Shown here: positions 53,357 through 61,905 of the stretch, one piece after another
How the letters are laid out: each line of letters begins with the position of its first letter
How positions within the stretch are numbered: the first letter of the stretch is position 1
NCBI RefSeq assembly: GCF_021390935.1
Contig: NZ_JAJPUI010000010.1
Location: 186,001 to 250,000, forward strand
Length of the DNA stretch: 64,000 nucleotides
Direction: 5' to 3'
From: Streptomyces sp. CC228A
Lineage (GTDB): Bacteria > Actinomycetota > Actinomycetes > Streptomycetales > Streptomycetaceae
Translations under genes and position numbers: made by a program
The notes under the pieces: generated by a model
Seen by the model: only the letters and a program-made list of their open reading frames with translations
Told to the model about the DNA's origin: nothing
Database searches by the model: none

Positions 53357-56300
53357 TCACTGATCGCTGGTCAGTATCCGGATCGCGCTTGAGAGTTCGT
53401 CCACACCGCCGGTCTTCAGCACTTCGTAGTGGTCGCCCTCCAGCTCGACGATCCGCGGCGGCTCCGCGGAGTAGCCGGAGCTGCCCTCCACGAACGAGTA
53501 GTCGTCGCCGCGGGCCTTGAAGATGGTGACGGGGGCGTCGATGCGGCGCTCCCGCAGCTCGCGGAAGCCGTACTCGAACTCGTACGTCGCCGACACGATC
53601 CGGGTGATGCGGCGGACCGTCTCCGTGCCGAGCTCAGGCAGCAGGCCCGCCGTGAACTCCACGAACGACTCCTCGTCGGTGACCCGGCGCAGGCACTCCT
53701 CCAGCTCGGGCCCCTGGATGGTGCCCTTGAAGACGGAGAACAGGATCGTCACGTACGCGGGGTTCGCGTAGCTGGACTCGCGGCCCCAGCGGTGGCCGTC
53801 GGCCGCGCGGACCTTCGGGTTGCCGGGGCAGATCAGCATCAGCCGGTCCACCTTCTCGCCGGACTGCTCCAGCTGCCAGGCCGCCTCGAAGGCGACGCGC
53901 GCCCCGAAGGAGTAGCCCCACAGCGTGTACGGCCCGCTGGGCTGGACGCGGCGGATCTCCGCCACGTCGGCCATCGCCATCTCGCGGATCGTGCCGTACG
54001 GCTCCTCACCGGCGTTGATGCCGTGCGCCTGCACGCCGTAGAAGTCCCGGCCGGGCGCGGCGGCGCCGCCGAGCAGCCGCAGGTTCATCGGGTAGCCGCC
54101 GAGGCCGGGCCAGCAGAACACCGGGCTGCCGGTGCCGCAGCCGCCGGCGTGGAGCCGCACGAGGCGGGAGGCGCGGCGCGGGGCGCCCTCGTCGATGCGG
54201 GCGGCGAGGTCCGCGAGCCGCGGCGTCTCGAAGAGGACCTGGAGCGGCAGCTCCGCGCCGAACTCGCGGTTGATGCGGTTGACGAGGGCCACCGCGTGCA
54301 GGGAGTTCCCGCCGGACGCGAAGAACTCGTCCTGCGTGGACACGTCGTCGTAGCGCAGGGTGCGGCCCCACTCGGCGGCCAGCCAGCGCTCGGTCGCCGT
54401 CGCGGGCGCCACGTAGGGCGCGGCGGTGCGGGCGGCGGTGACCTCGGGCAGGCGTGCCGTGGCCTTCTGGTCGATCTTGCCGTTGGCGGTGGTCGGCAGG
54501 GCGTTCACGACGAGGACCCGCGCCGGGATCATGTAGTCCGGCAGGAAGCGGGCGAGGTCGTCGCGGATCATCTCCGCCGGGCCCTTGGTGTGCACGGCGT
54601 CCTCGTTCATGCCCTCGTGGGCGGCCTGCTCGTCGCTGATGCGGCCGCCGACGAAGAAGTACGAGGCGGGTGCGGCGGGTTCGCCGGCCGCGGCCAGCAG
54701 GTCGTCCAGGCGGCGGGACGCGGGCAGCGGGTTGCCGGTCTTGGAGGAGTAGCCGGACGACATCAGGCCGATGCCGGGGACCCGCTGGAGCCGGTGCAGG
54801 CGGGCGCCGAGGCAGACGTAGCGCAGCCAGTCCTCGCCGGTGCGGGCGACCGCGCTGACGCCGAACGCGGCCCGCTCGTACACGCCCTGGTTGATGGCGA
54901 TGACGTGGCGCTGCTCGACGACGCCGGGGCCGAGGGGCGCCAGCTCGCCGTCCCGGTAGCGGTACAGGCCCCCGGGCAGGCCCGCCACGCGGTCGCCGTG
55001 GGCCTGGACGTACAGGTCGACGTCGTCGCCCGCGGACCGGGCCGCGGTGCCGCCGCCGATGGTGAACGTGCCGAGGTAGTGGTCCTCGTCGGCGACGCCC
55101 AGGCGGTCCTTCACGCGCGGCTCGAAGCCGTGCGGGGCGATGGCGAGGCCGTACCGGGGCAGGACCTCCTCGAAGACCCCGACCATGTGGCCGGCCTCGA
55201 ACTCCAGCACCTCCACGACGTTGTTCTTGTAGACGGGCTCGATGGCGCGCCGCTTGCCGAGGAAGTGGACGCGCAGGCCGTCGGCGGGCAGCCCGCCGGC
55301 GGCGTCCGCGACCCGCACCAGGGTGTGGTCGACGGGGTGGTGGTAGTAGAGGCCGGGCTCAAGGCCGGGCAGCCCGCCGGTCTCCACGTACAGCTGCGTG
55401 GCGTAGAGGGCGCCCGGGGAGGCGTAGGCGTACTTCGGCAGCAGCCGCTCGTCGCTGCGGAACGGGCCGAACCAGCGGAGGATCTCGCCCAGTTCGAGGA
55501 GCGAGAGGGTGCCCTGCGGCGCGTGGGCGCCTTCCGGCCCGGCCGGGGCGGCGGCCGCGAGCAGGCCGAGGACGTCGTCCCGGGTGACGGGCCCGCCGTC
55601 GTAGAAGCGGTACGTCTTGCGGGCGAACGCGGCGCGCCGCTGCTCCGCCGTGGCCTCCCGGCCCGGCAGCGGGGTCGCGGGGAGGCCGGCGAGTTCCGCG
55701 GGCTCCCGCAGGCCCGGGTTCGACAGCTGCGCCTTGACCTGGACCTTCGACGCCTTGGACTGGTGGTGGGCGGCGTCGCTGCGGCCCTGGTCCATGACGG
55801 CGGCGGTGCGTTCGTTGAGCTCGACCGCGGCGACGAGCGCCGCGCTGCCGGTGCGGGGGTCGTCGGTGACGACGGCGGCGGCGTGCCGCACCCACGGGTG
55901 CTGCTCGATGCGGGCGGCGACCTCCTCCAGTTCGACGCGGTAGCCGCGCAGCTTGACCTGGTTGTCGGTGCGGCCGACGAACTGGATGGTGCCGTCGGCG
56001 TTCCACTGGCACAGGTCGCCGGTGCGGTACAGCCGCTCGGTCGGGTTGAACGGCGAGGTGACGAACCGCTGGGCGGTCTGCTCCGGCAGGCCGATGTAGC
56101 CGCGGGCCAGCTGGCATCCGCCGATGAACAGCTCGCCGCTCTCGCCGATGTCGACCGGCTGCCGGTTCTCGTCGAGGATGTAGCAGGTGACGTTGTCGGC
56201 GGGGATGCCGATCGGCACGGTGCCCGCGGTGGAGCCGTCGAAGGCGTCGGGGTCGATCCAGTGCGAGGTGGCGTTGATCGTCGTCTCCGTCGGCCCGTAC

Positions 56301-57250
56301 AGGTTGACGACGGACACCCCGGGGAGCGCCGCGAAGAGGTCCGCGGCGAGGGTACGGGTGAGGGCCTCGCCACCGGAGAAGACGCGGGTCAGGGACGCGC
56401 AGGTGCCGAGCTGCTCGGTGTCGACGAGGGCCTGGAGCAGGGTCGGCACCGCCTGGAGCGCGGTCACCTCGTGGGCGCGGATGGTGGCGACGAGCGCCTC
56501 GGGGTCCCGGAACAGGCCGGGCCTGCCGGTGACGACGCGGGACCCGGTGGCGGGCGCGAGGATCTCCCACTGGGCGGCGTCGAAGCTCATGGGCGTCTTC
56601 TGCAGGATCGACACGCCGGGCCCCAGGTGGCCCAGGCTGGCCAGCCAGCGCATCTGGGAGACGATGCTGCGCTGCTCGATCATCACGCCCTTGGGCGTGC
56701 CGGTGCTGCCGGAGGTGTAGATCACGTACGCGAGGTGGTGCCCGGACGGCTCCGGCAGCCGCGGCTCCTCGCCGGGGGCCGCGGCCGCGGCGGCCCGGGC
56801 GGCCTCCTCGGCGGTGACGACGGCGGTGCCCTCCGGGGCCAGGCGCAGGGCGCGGTCCCGCAGGTGCTCCTGGGTGACGATGACCCGGGTGCCAGAGTCC
56901 TCGACCATGTACCGGAGCCGCTCTTCGGGGTAGTCCGGGGACAGCGGCAGGTAGGCGGCGCCGGCGGTGAGGATGCCCCAGGCGCCGGTCACGAGCTCGG
57001 CGGACGCCTCGGCGTACAGGCCGACGCAGGTGTCCGGTACGACACCGAGCCGCACCAGGTGCCCCGCGAGGCGGGTGGCCGCCTCGTCCAGTTGTCGGAA
57101 CGTGAGGTCGCCGCGGCCGGTACTCCCCTCCTCCTCTGCCGGGCTGGTGACGGCGACGTCGTCGGGCCGCAGTCGGGCCTGGTCGCTCAGCAGGGCGCTC
57201 AGGGTGACGCCCTTGTGGGATATGACGGGTCGCGGTGCGCGGATGCTCAT
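53357..57250 (-). CDS. indC: Indigoidine-synthetase-type NRPS (A-Ox-T-TE), IndC/BpsA/MinA family
   Basis: A 1297-residue single-module synthetase that activates glutamine, cyclises and oxidises it to an aminopyridinedione. The adenylation domain has IYTSGSTGTPKGVM (A3, about residue 180) and GRTDNQVKLRGYRVELEE (A8, about 435). An FMN oxidase domain is inserted at about 480-880 (ARKTYRFYDGG, LLPKYAYASPGALYATQLY, GYSSKTGNPLPASRR). A10 LPTTANGKIDQK (about 928), the thiolation site in FFASGGNSLHAV (about 978) and the thioesterase GYSFGAR (about 1115) follow. It is collinear with BpsA as I remember that sequence. ATG 57250 follows GGGGGACC. Intact despite its length. The product could be indigoidine or a minimycin-type C-nucleoside precursor. 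Confidence 0.95.
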   Translation of the reverse strand: MSIRAPRPVISHKGVTLSALLSDQARLRPDDVAVTSPAEEEGSTGRGDLTFRQLDEAATRLAGHLVRLGVVPDTCVGLYAEASAELVTGAWGILTAGAAYLPLSPDYPEERLRYMVEDSGTRVIVTQEHLRDRALRLAPEGTAVVTAEEAARAAAAAAPGEEPRLPEPSGHHLAYVIYTSGSTGTPKGVMIEQRSIVSQMRWLASLGHLGPGVSILQKTPMSFDAAQWEILAPATGSRVVTGRPGLFRDPEALVATIRAHEVTALQAVPTLLQALVDTEQLGTCASLTRVFSGGEALTRTLAADLFAALPGVSVVNLYGPTETTINATSHWIDPDAFDGSTAGTVPIGIPADNVTCYILDENRQPVDIGESGELFIGGCQLARGYIGLPEQTAQRFVTSPFNPTERLYRTGDLCQWNADGTIQFVGRTDNQVKLRGYRVELEEVAARIEQHPWVRHAAAVVTDDPRTGSAALVAAVELNERTAAVMDQGRSDAAHHQSKASKVQVKAQLSNPGLREPAELAGLPATPLPGREATAEQRRAAFARKTYRFYDGGPVTRDDVLGLLAAAAPAGPEGAHAPQGTLSLLELGEILRWFGPFRSDERLLPKYAYASPGALYATQLYVETGGLPGLEPGLYYHHPVDHTLVRVADAAGGLPADGLRVHFLGKRRAIEPVYKNNVVEVLEFEAGHMVGVFEEVLPRYGLAIAPHGFEPRVKDRLGVADEDHYLGTFTIGGGTAARSAGDDVDLYVQAHGDRVAGLPGGLYRYRDGELAPLGPGVVEQRHVIAINQGVYERAAFGVSAVARTGEDWLRYVCLGARLHRLQRVPGIGLMSSGYSSKTGNPLPASRRLDDLLAAAGEPAAPASYFFVGGRISDEQAAHEGMNEDAVHTKGPAEMIRDDLARFLPDYMIPARVLVVNALPTTANGKIDQKATARLPEVTAARTAAPYVAPATATERWLAAEWGRTLRYDDVSTQDEFFASGGNSLHAVALVNRINREFGAELPLQVLFETPRLADLAARIDEGAPRRASRLVRLHAGGCGTGSPVFCWPGLGGYPMNLRLLGGAAAPGRDFYGVQAHGINAGEEPYGTIREMAMADVAEIRRVQPSGPYTLWGYSFGARVAFEAAWQLEQSGEKVDRLMLICPGNPKVRAADGHRWGRESSYANPAYVTILFSVFKGTIQGPELEECLRRVTDEESFVEFTAGLLPELGTETVRRITRIVSATYEFEYGFRELRERRIDAPVTIFKARGDDYSFVEGSSGYSAEPPRIVELEGDHYEVLKTGGVDELSSAIRILTSDQ

Positions 57251-57929
57251 GCGTGGTCCCCCAGGGTGTGAGTGGCCGGGTCGGGCGGTGGTGGACGTGG
57301 TGAAGCCGGTGGAACAGGTACTGGTGCACGGCGGGCCGTGCGGGGCGGTGCGGGTGCACGGCGGGCCGTGCGGGGTGGTGCGCGTCGTGGTGCCTTCGGG
57401 GTGCGCGGTGCACGGCGGGCCGTGCGGTGCACGGCGGGACGTGCGGTGCACGGCGGGACGTGCGGTGCACGGCGGGACGTGCGGGGTGGTGCGCGTCGTG
57501 GTGCCTTCGGGGTGCGCGGTGCACGGCGGGCCGTGCGGGTGGTGCGAAGGATGCGGCGCACGGTGGGGGCGTGCGGTGGGGCGGGGTGCTGCGGGAGGGG
57601 TCCGGTCCCGGTGGCGCCGCCTCGGGGCGCGGGCCCGGGACCGGCCGCGTTCCGCCGCCGCCTCGGGCTCCGGCGCCGAACCGGTCACGGTGGACGCCGC
57701 TGCGGCTGCGGCCCCGGGCCGGTCGCGGTGGACGCCGCTGCGGGGTACGGACGGCGGGCCGGGGCGGGCGCCGCGCCCCCGGCGTCCGGGTACCGGCACA
57801 GGTGGGCGGGCGCGCCGCGCCCCTGGCCTGCAGGCTCCCGGGTGCGGCCCGGCAGGCGCCGCGGTCCCTGCGGACGGGTACGCCGCTACGGGCACGGGCC
57901 GGGCGCGCCGCGGTCCGGGTGCGGGCGGG
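57251..57929. repeat. Gap upstream of the synthetase with 21-bp repeats
   Basis: Between about 57324 and 57545 the phrase GTGCACGGCGGG(A/C)CGTGCG recurs about eight times, and a block of about 55 bp including CGTCGTGGTGCCTTCGGGG appears twice (about 57378 and 57488). Beyond that the sequence is GC-rich with no gene. The synthetase promoter must lie in this region but was not recognised. Confidence 0.75.
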
Positions 57930-58883
57930 TCAGGTGCGGGCGCCGCCGTCCGGGGCGCGGCCCGCGGCGGCCCCGGCGGTCCGGTCCGGTGCCGGTGGGT
58001 CGGCGGGAGCCGCCGGTCGGGTCCCCCCGCCGCGCGGCTGGGCGAGGATGACGGCGCCGATGACGGCGGCGGCCCCGAGGAGCTGGAGGGGCCGCAGGCC
58101 CTGGTCGAGGAACAGGTAGCCGAGCACGGTCGCGCACAGCGGCGAGATCAGCGACAGGAACGAGACGGCCAGGGCGGGCAGCCGCGCGATGCCGCGGAAC
58201 CACAGGACGTACGCGATGAGGGCGCCGATGACGCTGAGGTAGGCGAAGCCGCCGACGTTGGTCCAGGTCAGCCGCTCCGGCAGGGCCTCGCCCACCAGGG
58301 TGATGGGCAGCAGCACGAGCCCGCCGACGGTGAGCTGCCAGCCGGTGAACGTCAGCAGCGTGACGCCTTCGGGGCGGCCCCACCGCTTCGTCAGGACGAT
58401 GCCGGCCGCCATGGAGAGGGCGCCGAGCAGACCGGCGACGACACCGACGGCGTCCAGTCCCGCCCCTGGCTGGAGCACGAGCAGCGCGATGCCCGCGGTG
58501 GCGATCACGGACGCGGCGACGTGCACGGGCTTGATCCTGTCGCCCAGCATCAGCGCGCCGAGCAGCAGCACGATCATCGGCTGGATCGACATGACGAGCG
58601 CGGCCACACCGCCCGGCAGGTGGTAGGCGGCGAGGAAGAGGAAGTAGAAGAACGCGCCGATGTTGAGGACGCCGAGGACGGCGGCCCGCCACCACCAGAC
58701 GCCCCGGGGCAGGACTCGGGTGACGAGCAGCAGGACCAGGCCGGCCGGCAGCGCCCGCACGGTGGCGGCCAGCAGGGGCACGTCCGGCGGCAGGAACTCC
58801 GTGGTGACCAGGTACGTGGACCCCCACACCGCCGGGACGAGGGCGGTGACCGCGGAGGTCGTCGCGAGACGCTGCCCCGTCAT
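57930..58883 (-). CDS. EamA/DMT-family exporter of the cluster
   Basis: A 317-residue ten-helix transporter: helix one PAVWGSTYLVTTEFLPPDVP, then VLGVLNIGAFFYFLFLAAYH, MSIQPMIVLLLGALMLGDRI and FRGIARLPALAVSFLSLISP, both EamA repeats complete. The C-terminus is a Pro/Ala/Gly tail. ATG 58883 overlaps the stop of the phosphoribosyltransferase gene (ATGA). Minimycin clusters contain a DMT exporter, as I recall, so export of the product or self-protection is the likely role. Different from the EamA gene at 13.2 kb. Confidence 0.88.
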   Translation of the reverse strand: MTGQRLATTSAVTALVPAVWGSTYLVTTEFLPPDVPLLAATVRALPAGLVLLLVTRVLPRGVWWWRAAVLGVLNIGAFFYFLFLAAYHLPGGVAALVMSIQPMIVLLLGALMLGDRIKPVHVAASVIATAGIALLVLQPGAGLDAVGVVAGLLGALSMAAGIVLTKRWGRPEGVTLLTFTGWQLTVGGLVLLPITLVGEALPERLTWTNVGGFAYLSVIGALIAYVLWFRGIARLPALAVSFLSLISPLCATVLGYLFLDQGLRPLQLLGAAAVIGAVILAQPRGGGTRPAAPADPPAPDRTAGAAAGRAPDGGART

Positions 58884-59602
58884 GCCCGGGCCCCGGAGTC
58901 GGTGGTGCCGAAGAACCGGTCACCGAAGTCCCCGATGCCGGGAATCATGAAGGCGTGCTCGTTCATGGCCTCCTCGACGGCGCTCGTGACGACGCGCACG
59001 CCCGGGCGCTCGGCGGCGACGCGGCGCAGCCCCTCCGGCGACGACAGGAAGTTGATCATGATGATGCGGTCCTCGGCCACGCCCGCGTCGACGAGGACGT
59101 CGATCGCGGCGAGCGCGGACCCCGCGGTGGCGAGCATCGGTTCGAGCAGCAGGACGTGGCGCTCCGCGATGTCGGCGGGCAGGTGCCGGTAGTAGAGGTG
59201 CGGCAGCTTCGTCTGCTTGTCGCGCTGGATGAGGATCTTGCCGATGGGCGCGCCCGGCAGGATGTCGCGCAGCTCCCCCTCGATGGCCTCGCCGGCGCGG
59301 ATGACGGACACGGCGCACGGCTTCGCGTCGAGGACGAGCCCCTCGTAGGTGGCCCCCACGGGGGTGGTGACGTCCTTCTTGGCGAACGGCAGCAGGTCGC
59401 AGCCGGCCTCCAGCAGGAGGCGCATGATCCGGCGGGAGTAGAAGACGAAGTCCTCCCGGGCGCAGCCCCGGTCGCGGATGATCGTGTGCATCGCGCGGAG
59501 CTGGTCGGTCTGCGGCAGCGGATGGACCTGGGCGGGCGCGGGGACGGCGCGGTCGTCGGGGGCGGGCTGGACGGGGTGGCCGGTGGTGGGGCCGGTGGTC
59601 AC
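58880..59602 (-). CDS. Uracil phosphoribosyltransferase of the UCK/UPRT (eukaryote-like) type
   Basis: A 240-residue type I phosphoribosyltransferase. Instead of the usual bacterial Upp pattern it reads LRAMHTIIRDRGCAREDFVF, YSRRIMRLLLEAG and PVGATYEGL, close to the UPRT half of eukaryotic uridine kinases. The PRPP loop is LLLEPMLATAGSALAAI (Glu and Ala where Upp has Asp and Gly), and the base-binding end is MIPGIGDFGDRFFGTTD. The GTG at 59602 is preferred because GAGGAG is nine bases upstream; the ATG at 59611 touches that site. Coupled to the exporter. Possible roles: converting an unusual base to nucleotide, salvage, or self-resistance. Confidence 0.87.
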   Translation of the reverse strand: MTTGPTTGHPVQPAPDDRAVPAPAQVHPLPQTDQLRAMHTIIRDRGCAREDFVFYSRRIMRLLLEAGCDLLPFAKKDVTTPVGATYEGLVLDAKPCAVSVIRAGEAIEGELRDILPGAPIGKILIQRDKQTKLPHLYYRHLPADIAERHVLLLEPMLATAGSALAAIDVLVDAGVAEDRIIMINFLSSPEGLRRVAAERPGVRVVTSAVEEAMNEHAFMIPGIGDFGDRFFGTTDSGARA

Positions 59603-60896
59603 GACGAACATCTCCTCGGTGTTCCCCGGCGCGGTCGCGGTGCGCCGCGCGGCGGGCGCCGCGGCGGGATGCGCGGCGCCCGGCGGCGGCACGGCGCGTG
59701 CGGGCCGGGGGCTGACGACAGGGGTGGGACGACGGGGGTGGGACGACGGGGTGGACGGGCTGCGGCTGGGACGTACGGCTTGCTGCGGTGGTGGGAGGTA
59801 CGGGCCCGGGGCGCGCGGCACGCGGGGTGCGCACGCTGCGGGCCTGCTGGCGTACGGCTGGGGGTTGGGCTGGGGCGTGCCGGTGGGGCTGGTGGTGCCG
59901 GCGGTTCGGGCGGTTCGGGTAGTTCGGGTGGTGCGAATGCGCGCCGGGGCGGCGGCTCGGGCCCCGGGCGGGCGCGGCCTGCGGCCGGGGAGTGACCTGC
60001 GGTGGTGCCGCCGCTGCCGTGGGTGGGGCATGCGGTGGGCGTCAGGGCAGGTCGGTTCCGGCCCGTGCGGCGCGCGGCCGGGGTGTGCGGCGCGCGGCGC
60101 GGGCTTTCCGGCCCTGCGGCCGGGACTCCGGGTGTGCGGCCCGGGGTCGCTGAAGCCGGCTCGGGTCTGAGGTGCTGCGGCTCGGGTCTGAGGTGCTGAG
60201 GCTCGGGTCTGAGGTGCTGAGGCTCGAAGCGCGGGGTGTGCGGCTCGAAGCGCGGGTGCGGGATGTACGGCCGGACGCAGCCGGGCGGACCTGCGGCCGG
60301 CGTCGACAGCGGCAGTGCGGTGCGGTGTAGCGGTGCGGTGTAGCGGTGCGGTGTAGCGGTGCGGTGTAGCGGTGCGGTGTAGCGGTGCGGTGTAGCGGTG
60401 CGGTGCGGCGGTGCGACCAGGGCGGTTCGGGGTGCGGCAGGTCGACGCGTGCGGGGCCCGACGGCTGCCCGAGGGACGGGCCCACGGGCGGTACGGACGG
60501 ACCGCGGCCCTCGCGGACGCCCGCGCAGGCCCCCGCCGCCGGCAGGAGCAGCGCGCCCCGCGACAGGACGCAGGTCCGCGACCCACCACGCACGGCACAC
60601 GGTCCGGACGGGCCGGTACGGCACTCGGCCGGGATCCGCCCCGTACCGGACGGACGGAACACCGCGGTACGGCCCCGGGTGCCGGTTCCGCTCGACGGAC
60701 CGCCCCGGGCGCATGCGCCGCGCAGCCCGCGGGTCGGCGCCGCGATCCGGTGCCCGCCGCGGCCCGATGGCGGCGCGAGCGCCGCTGCTGCACGGTCGGG
60801 CCCTCGCGGAGCCGTACGGCCTGCCGCCGGACGACCGCGCGGGACGTCCGCCGCGGGCCGGGGACGCGGTCCGCGCCGCGGCCACCGCGGTCCGGG
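59603..60896. repeat. 1.3-kb non-coding region with three or more tandem repeats
   Basis: 13-bp TAGCGGTGCGGTG, six copies from 60328; 21-bp CTCGGGTCTGAGGTGCTGAGG, three copies 60160-60222; short GGTTCGGGC-like repeats about 59893-59933; GACGGGGGTGG repeats about 59715-59755. Long open frames exist on both strands but have Arg/Pro-rich shadow composition. No gene supported. Confidence 0.8.
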
Positions 60897-61598
60897 TCAG
60901 ACGAGGCGGTCGCCGCCGTCGATGTCCTCGAAGGCGCGGCGCGCCTCGGCGATGAACTTGGCGACCTTGGCGCGGTCCTTGCGCCCGTCGGGACCCTCCA
61001 GACCCGTGTGGGCGTCGACGGCGGCGGGCCGCACGGCGCGGATCGCGTCCCCGACGTTCTCCGGGTTCAGGCCGCCCGCCATCATCAGCGGCTTCGGGGA
61101 GCGGCGGACGAGCTCCGCGGAGACGTTCCAGTCGTGGGTGAGGCCCGTGGCGCCCTTGGCACCGGTCTTCGGGTCGAAGGTGTCGGTGATGTACATGTCG
61201 ACGTACGGGTGGGTCTCGTCGACGAGCGCGAGCAGCTCCTCGGCGTTGTCCTCCTTGACGACCAGGGACTTGAGGACGAACAGCTCGGGGCGCAGCTCCT
61301 TGAGGCGCCGCAGCTCCTCGGTCTCCACGTCGCCGTGGAGCTGGACGGCGACGACGCCGAGCTCGTCGCAGAAGGCGCTGACCTCGTCGGCCTTCGTCAG
61401 GTAGCTGATGAGGACGCCCGCGTGGGGGGCTTCGAGGCCCTTGATGATCGCGGCGGCGTCCTGCTCGGGGATGTCGTCCTTGCCGGAGGGCAGCCGCAGG
61501 GCGAAGCCGATCCAGTCGGCACCCTCGCCGATGATCATGTCGGCCTCGGCCGCGTCGATGATGCCGGCGACCTGGACGAGTTTGTTCACGGTGGTCAC
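60897..61598 (-). CDS. TrpF-fold protein lacking the catalytic cysteine
   Basis: A 233-residue TIM barrel of the phosphoribosylanthranilate isomerase family. Matching parts: GEGADWIGFALRLPSGKDD, VVAVQLHGDVETEEL, the general-acid Asp in YITDTFDPKTGAKGATGLTH and the phosphate loops LMMAGGLNPENV and DAHTGLEGPDGRKD. The first strand, KICG in true TrpF, reads LVQVAGIID, so the catalytic Cys is replaced. Streptomycetes normally use PriA for tryptophan synthesis, so this is not a housekeeping gene. GTG 61598 has GGGGGA eight bases upstream, in the loop of an inverted repeat. It heads the leftward cluster. It may act on a ribosylated cluster intermediate. Confidence 0.83.
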   Translation of the reverse strand: MTTVNKLVQVAGIIDAAEADMIIGEGADWIGFALRLPSGKDDIPEQDAAAIIKGLEAPHAGVLISYLTKADEVSAFCDELGVVAVQLHGDVETEELRRLKELRPELFVLKSLVVKEDNAEELLALVDETHPYVDMYITDTFDPKTGAKGATGLTHDWNVSAELVRRSPKPLMMAGGLNPENVGDAIRAVRPAAVDAHTGLEGPDGRKDRAKVAKFIAEARRAFEDIDGGDRLV

Positions 61599-61601
61599 GA
61601 G

Positions 61602-61620
61602 AATTGTCCCCCAGACAATT
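61602..61620. promoter_or_regulatory. Inverted repeat presenting the RBS of the TrpF-like gene
   Basis: AATTGTC (61602-61608) and GACAATT (61614-61620), perfect 7-bp arms; on the coding strand the 5-nt loop is TGGGG, part of the ribosome-binding site. It could be a DNA operator or an RNA hairpin controlling translation. Confidence 0.6.
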
Positions 61621-61633
61621 GGTTTTCTGCGCT

Positions 61634-61662
61634 ACTATGGGAGTTGAATATTGCAGAAACAA
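61634..61662 (-). promoter_or_regulatory. Promoter of the TrpF-like gene
   Basis: Reading leftward: TTGTTT (61662-61657), 17-nt spacer, CATAGT (61639-61634), in the most AT-rich stretch of the window. Confidence 0.5.
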
Positions 61663-61905
61663 CACGTGGATCTGTAGGAGATCTGACGTAGGCGTATGCG
61701 GAGAGCGCACACGGCGAAACCCGAGATGCGCCCTGAACAGGGAAGATCGCGGGCCGATATCGCCTCGCCGGCATCAGAAATTTCCGACACAGAAAACGTA
61801 GGCGCCGGTCGGGAATAACGTCAAACGATTCAGCTTCGGATTATCGAATGGGCCCATCGGGAAAGCTGGACCCCCCATGACGGGGGCCCGGCCGGTGAAT
61901 TCCCG
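61663..61905. other. AT-richer intergenic segment
   Basis: Base composition is clearly lower in GC than the surroundings, including AAATTTCCGACACAGAAAAC-like stretches. A weak hairpin CCCCCC-ATGAC-GGGGG near 61871-61886 may end the helicase-associated gene. No reading frame is supported. Confidence 0.5.

Noticed and set aside
53429..57271. 1280-codon plus-strand open frame opposite the synthetase
   Set aside because: Shadow of indC; the opposite strand has all NRPS motifs and normal ends.
58880..60793. Long N-terminal extension of the UPRT gene through the repeat region
   Set aside because: Arg/Pro/Ala-rich and repeat-derived; a good RBS and the family N-terminus place the start at 59602.
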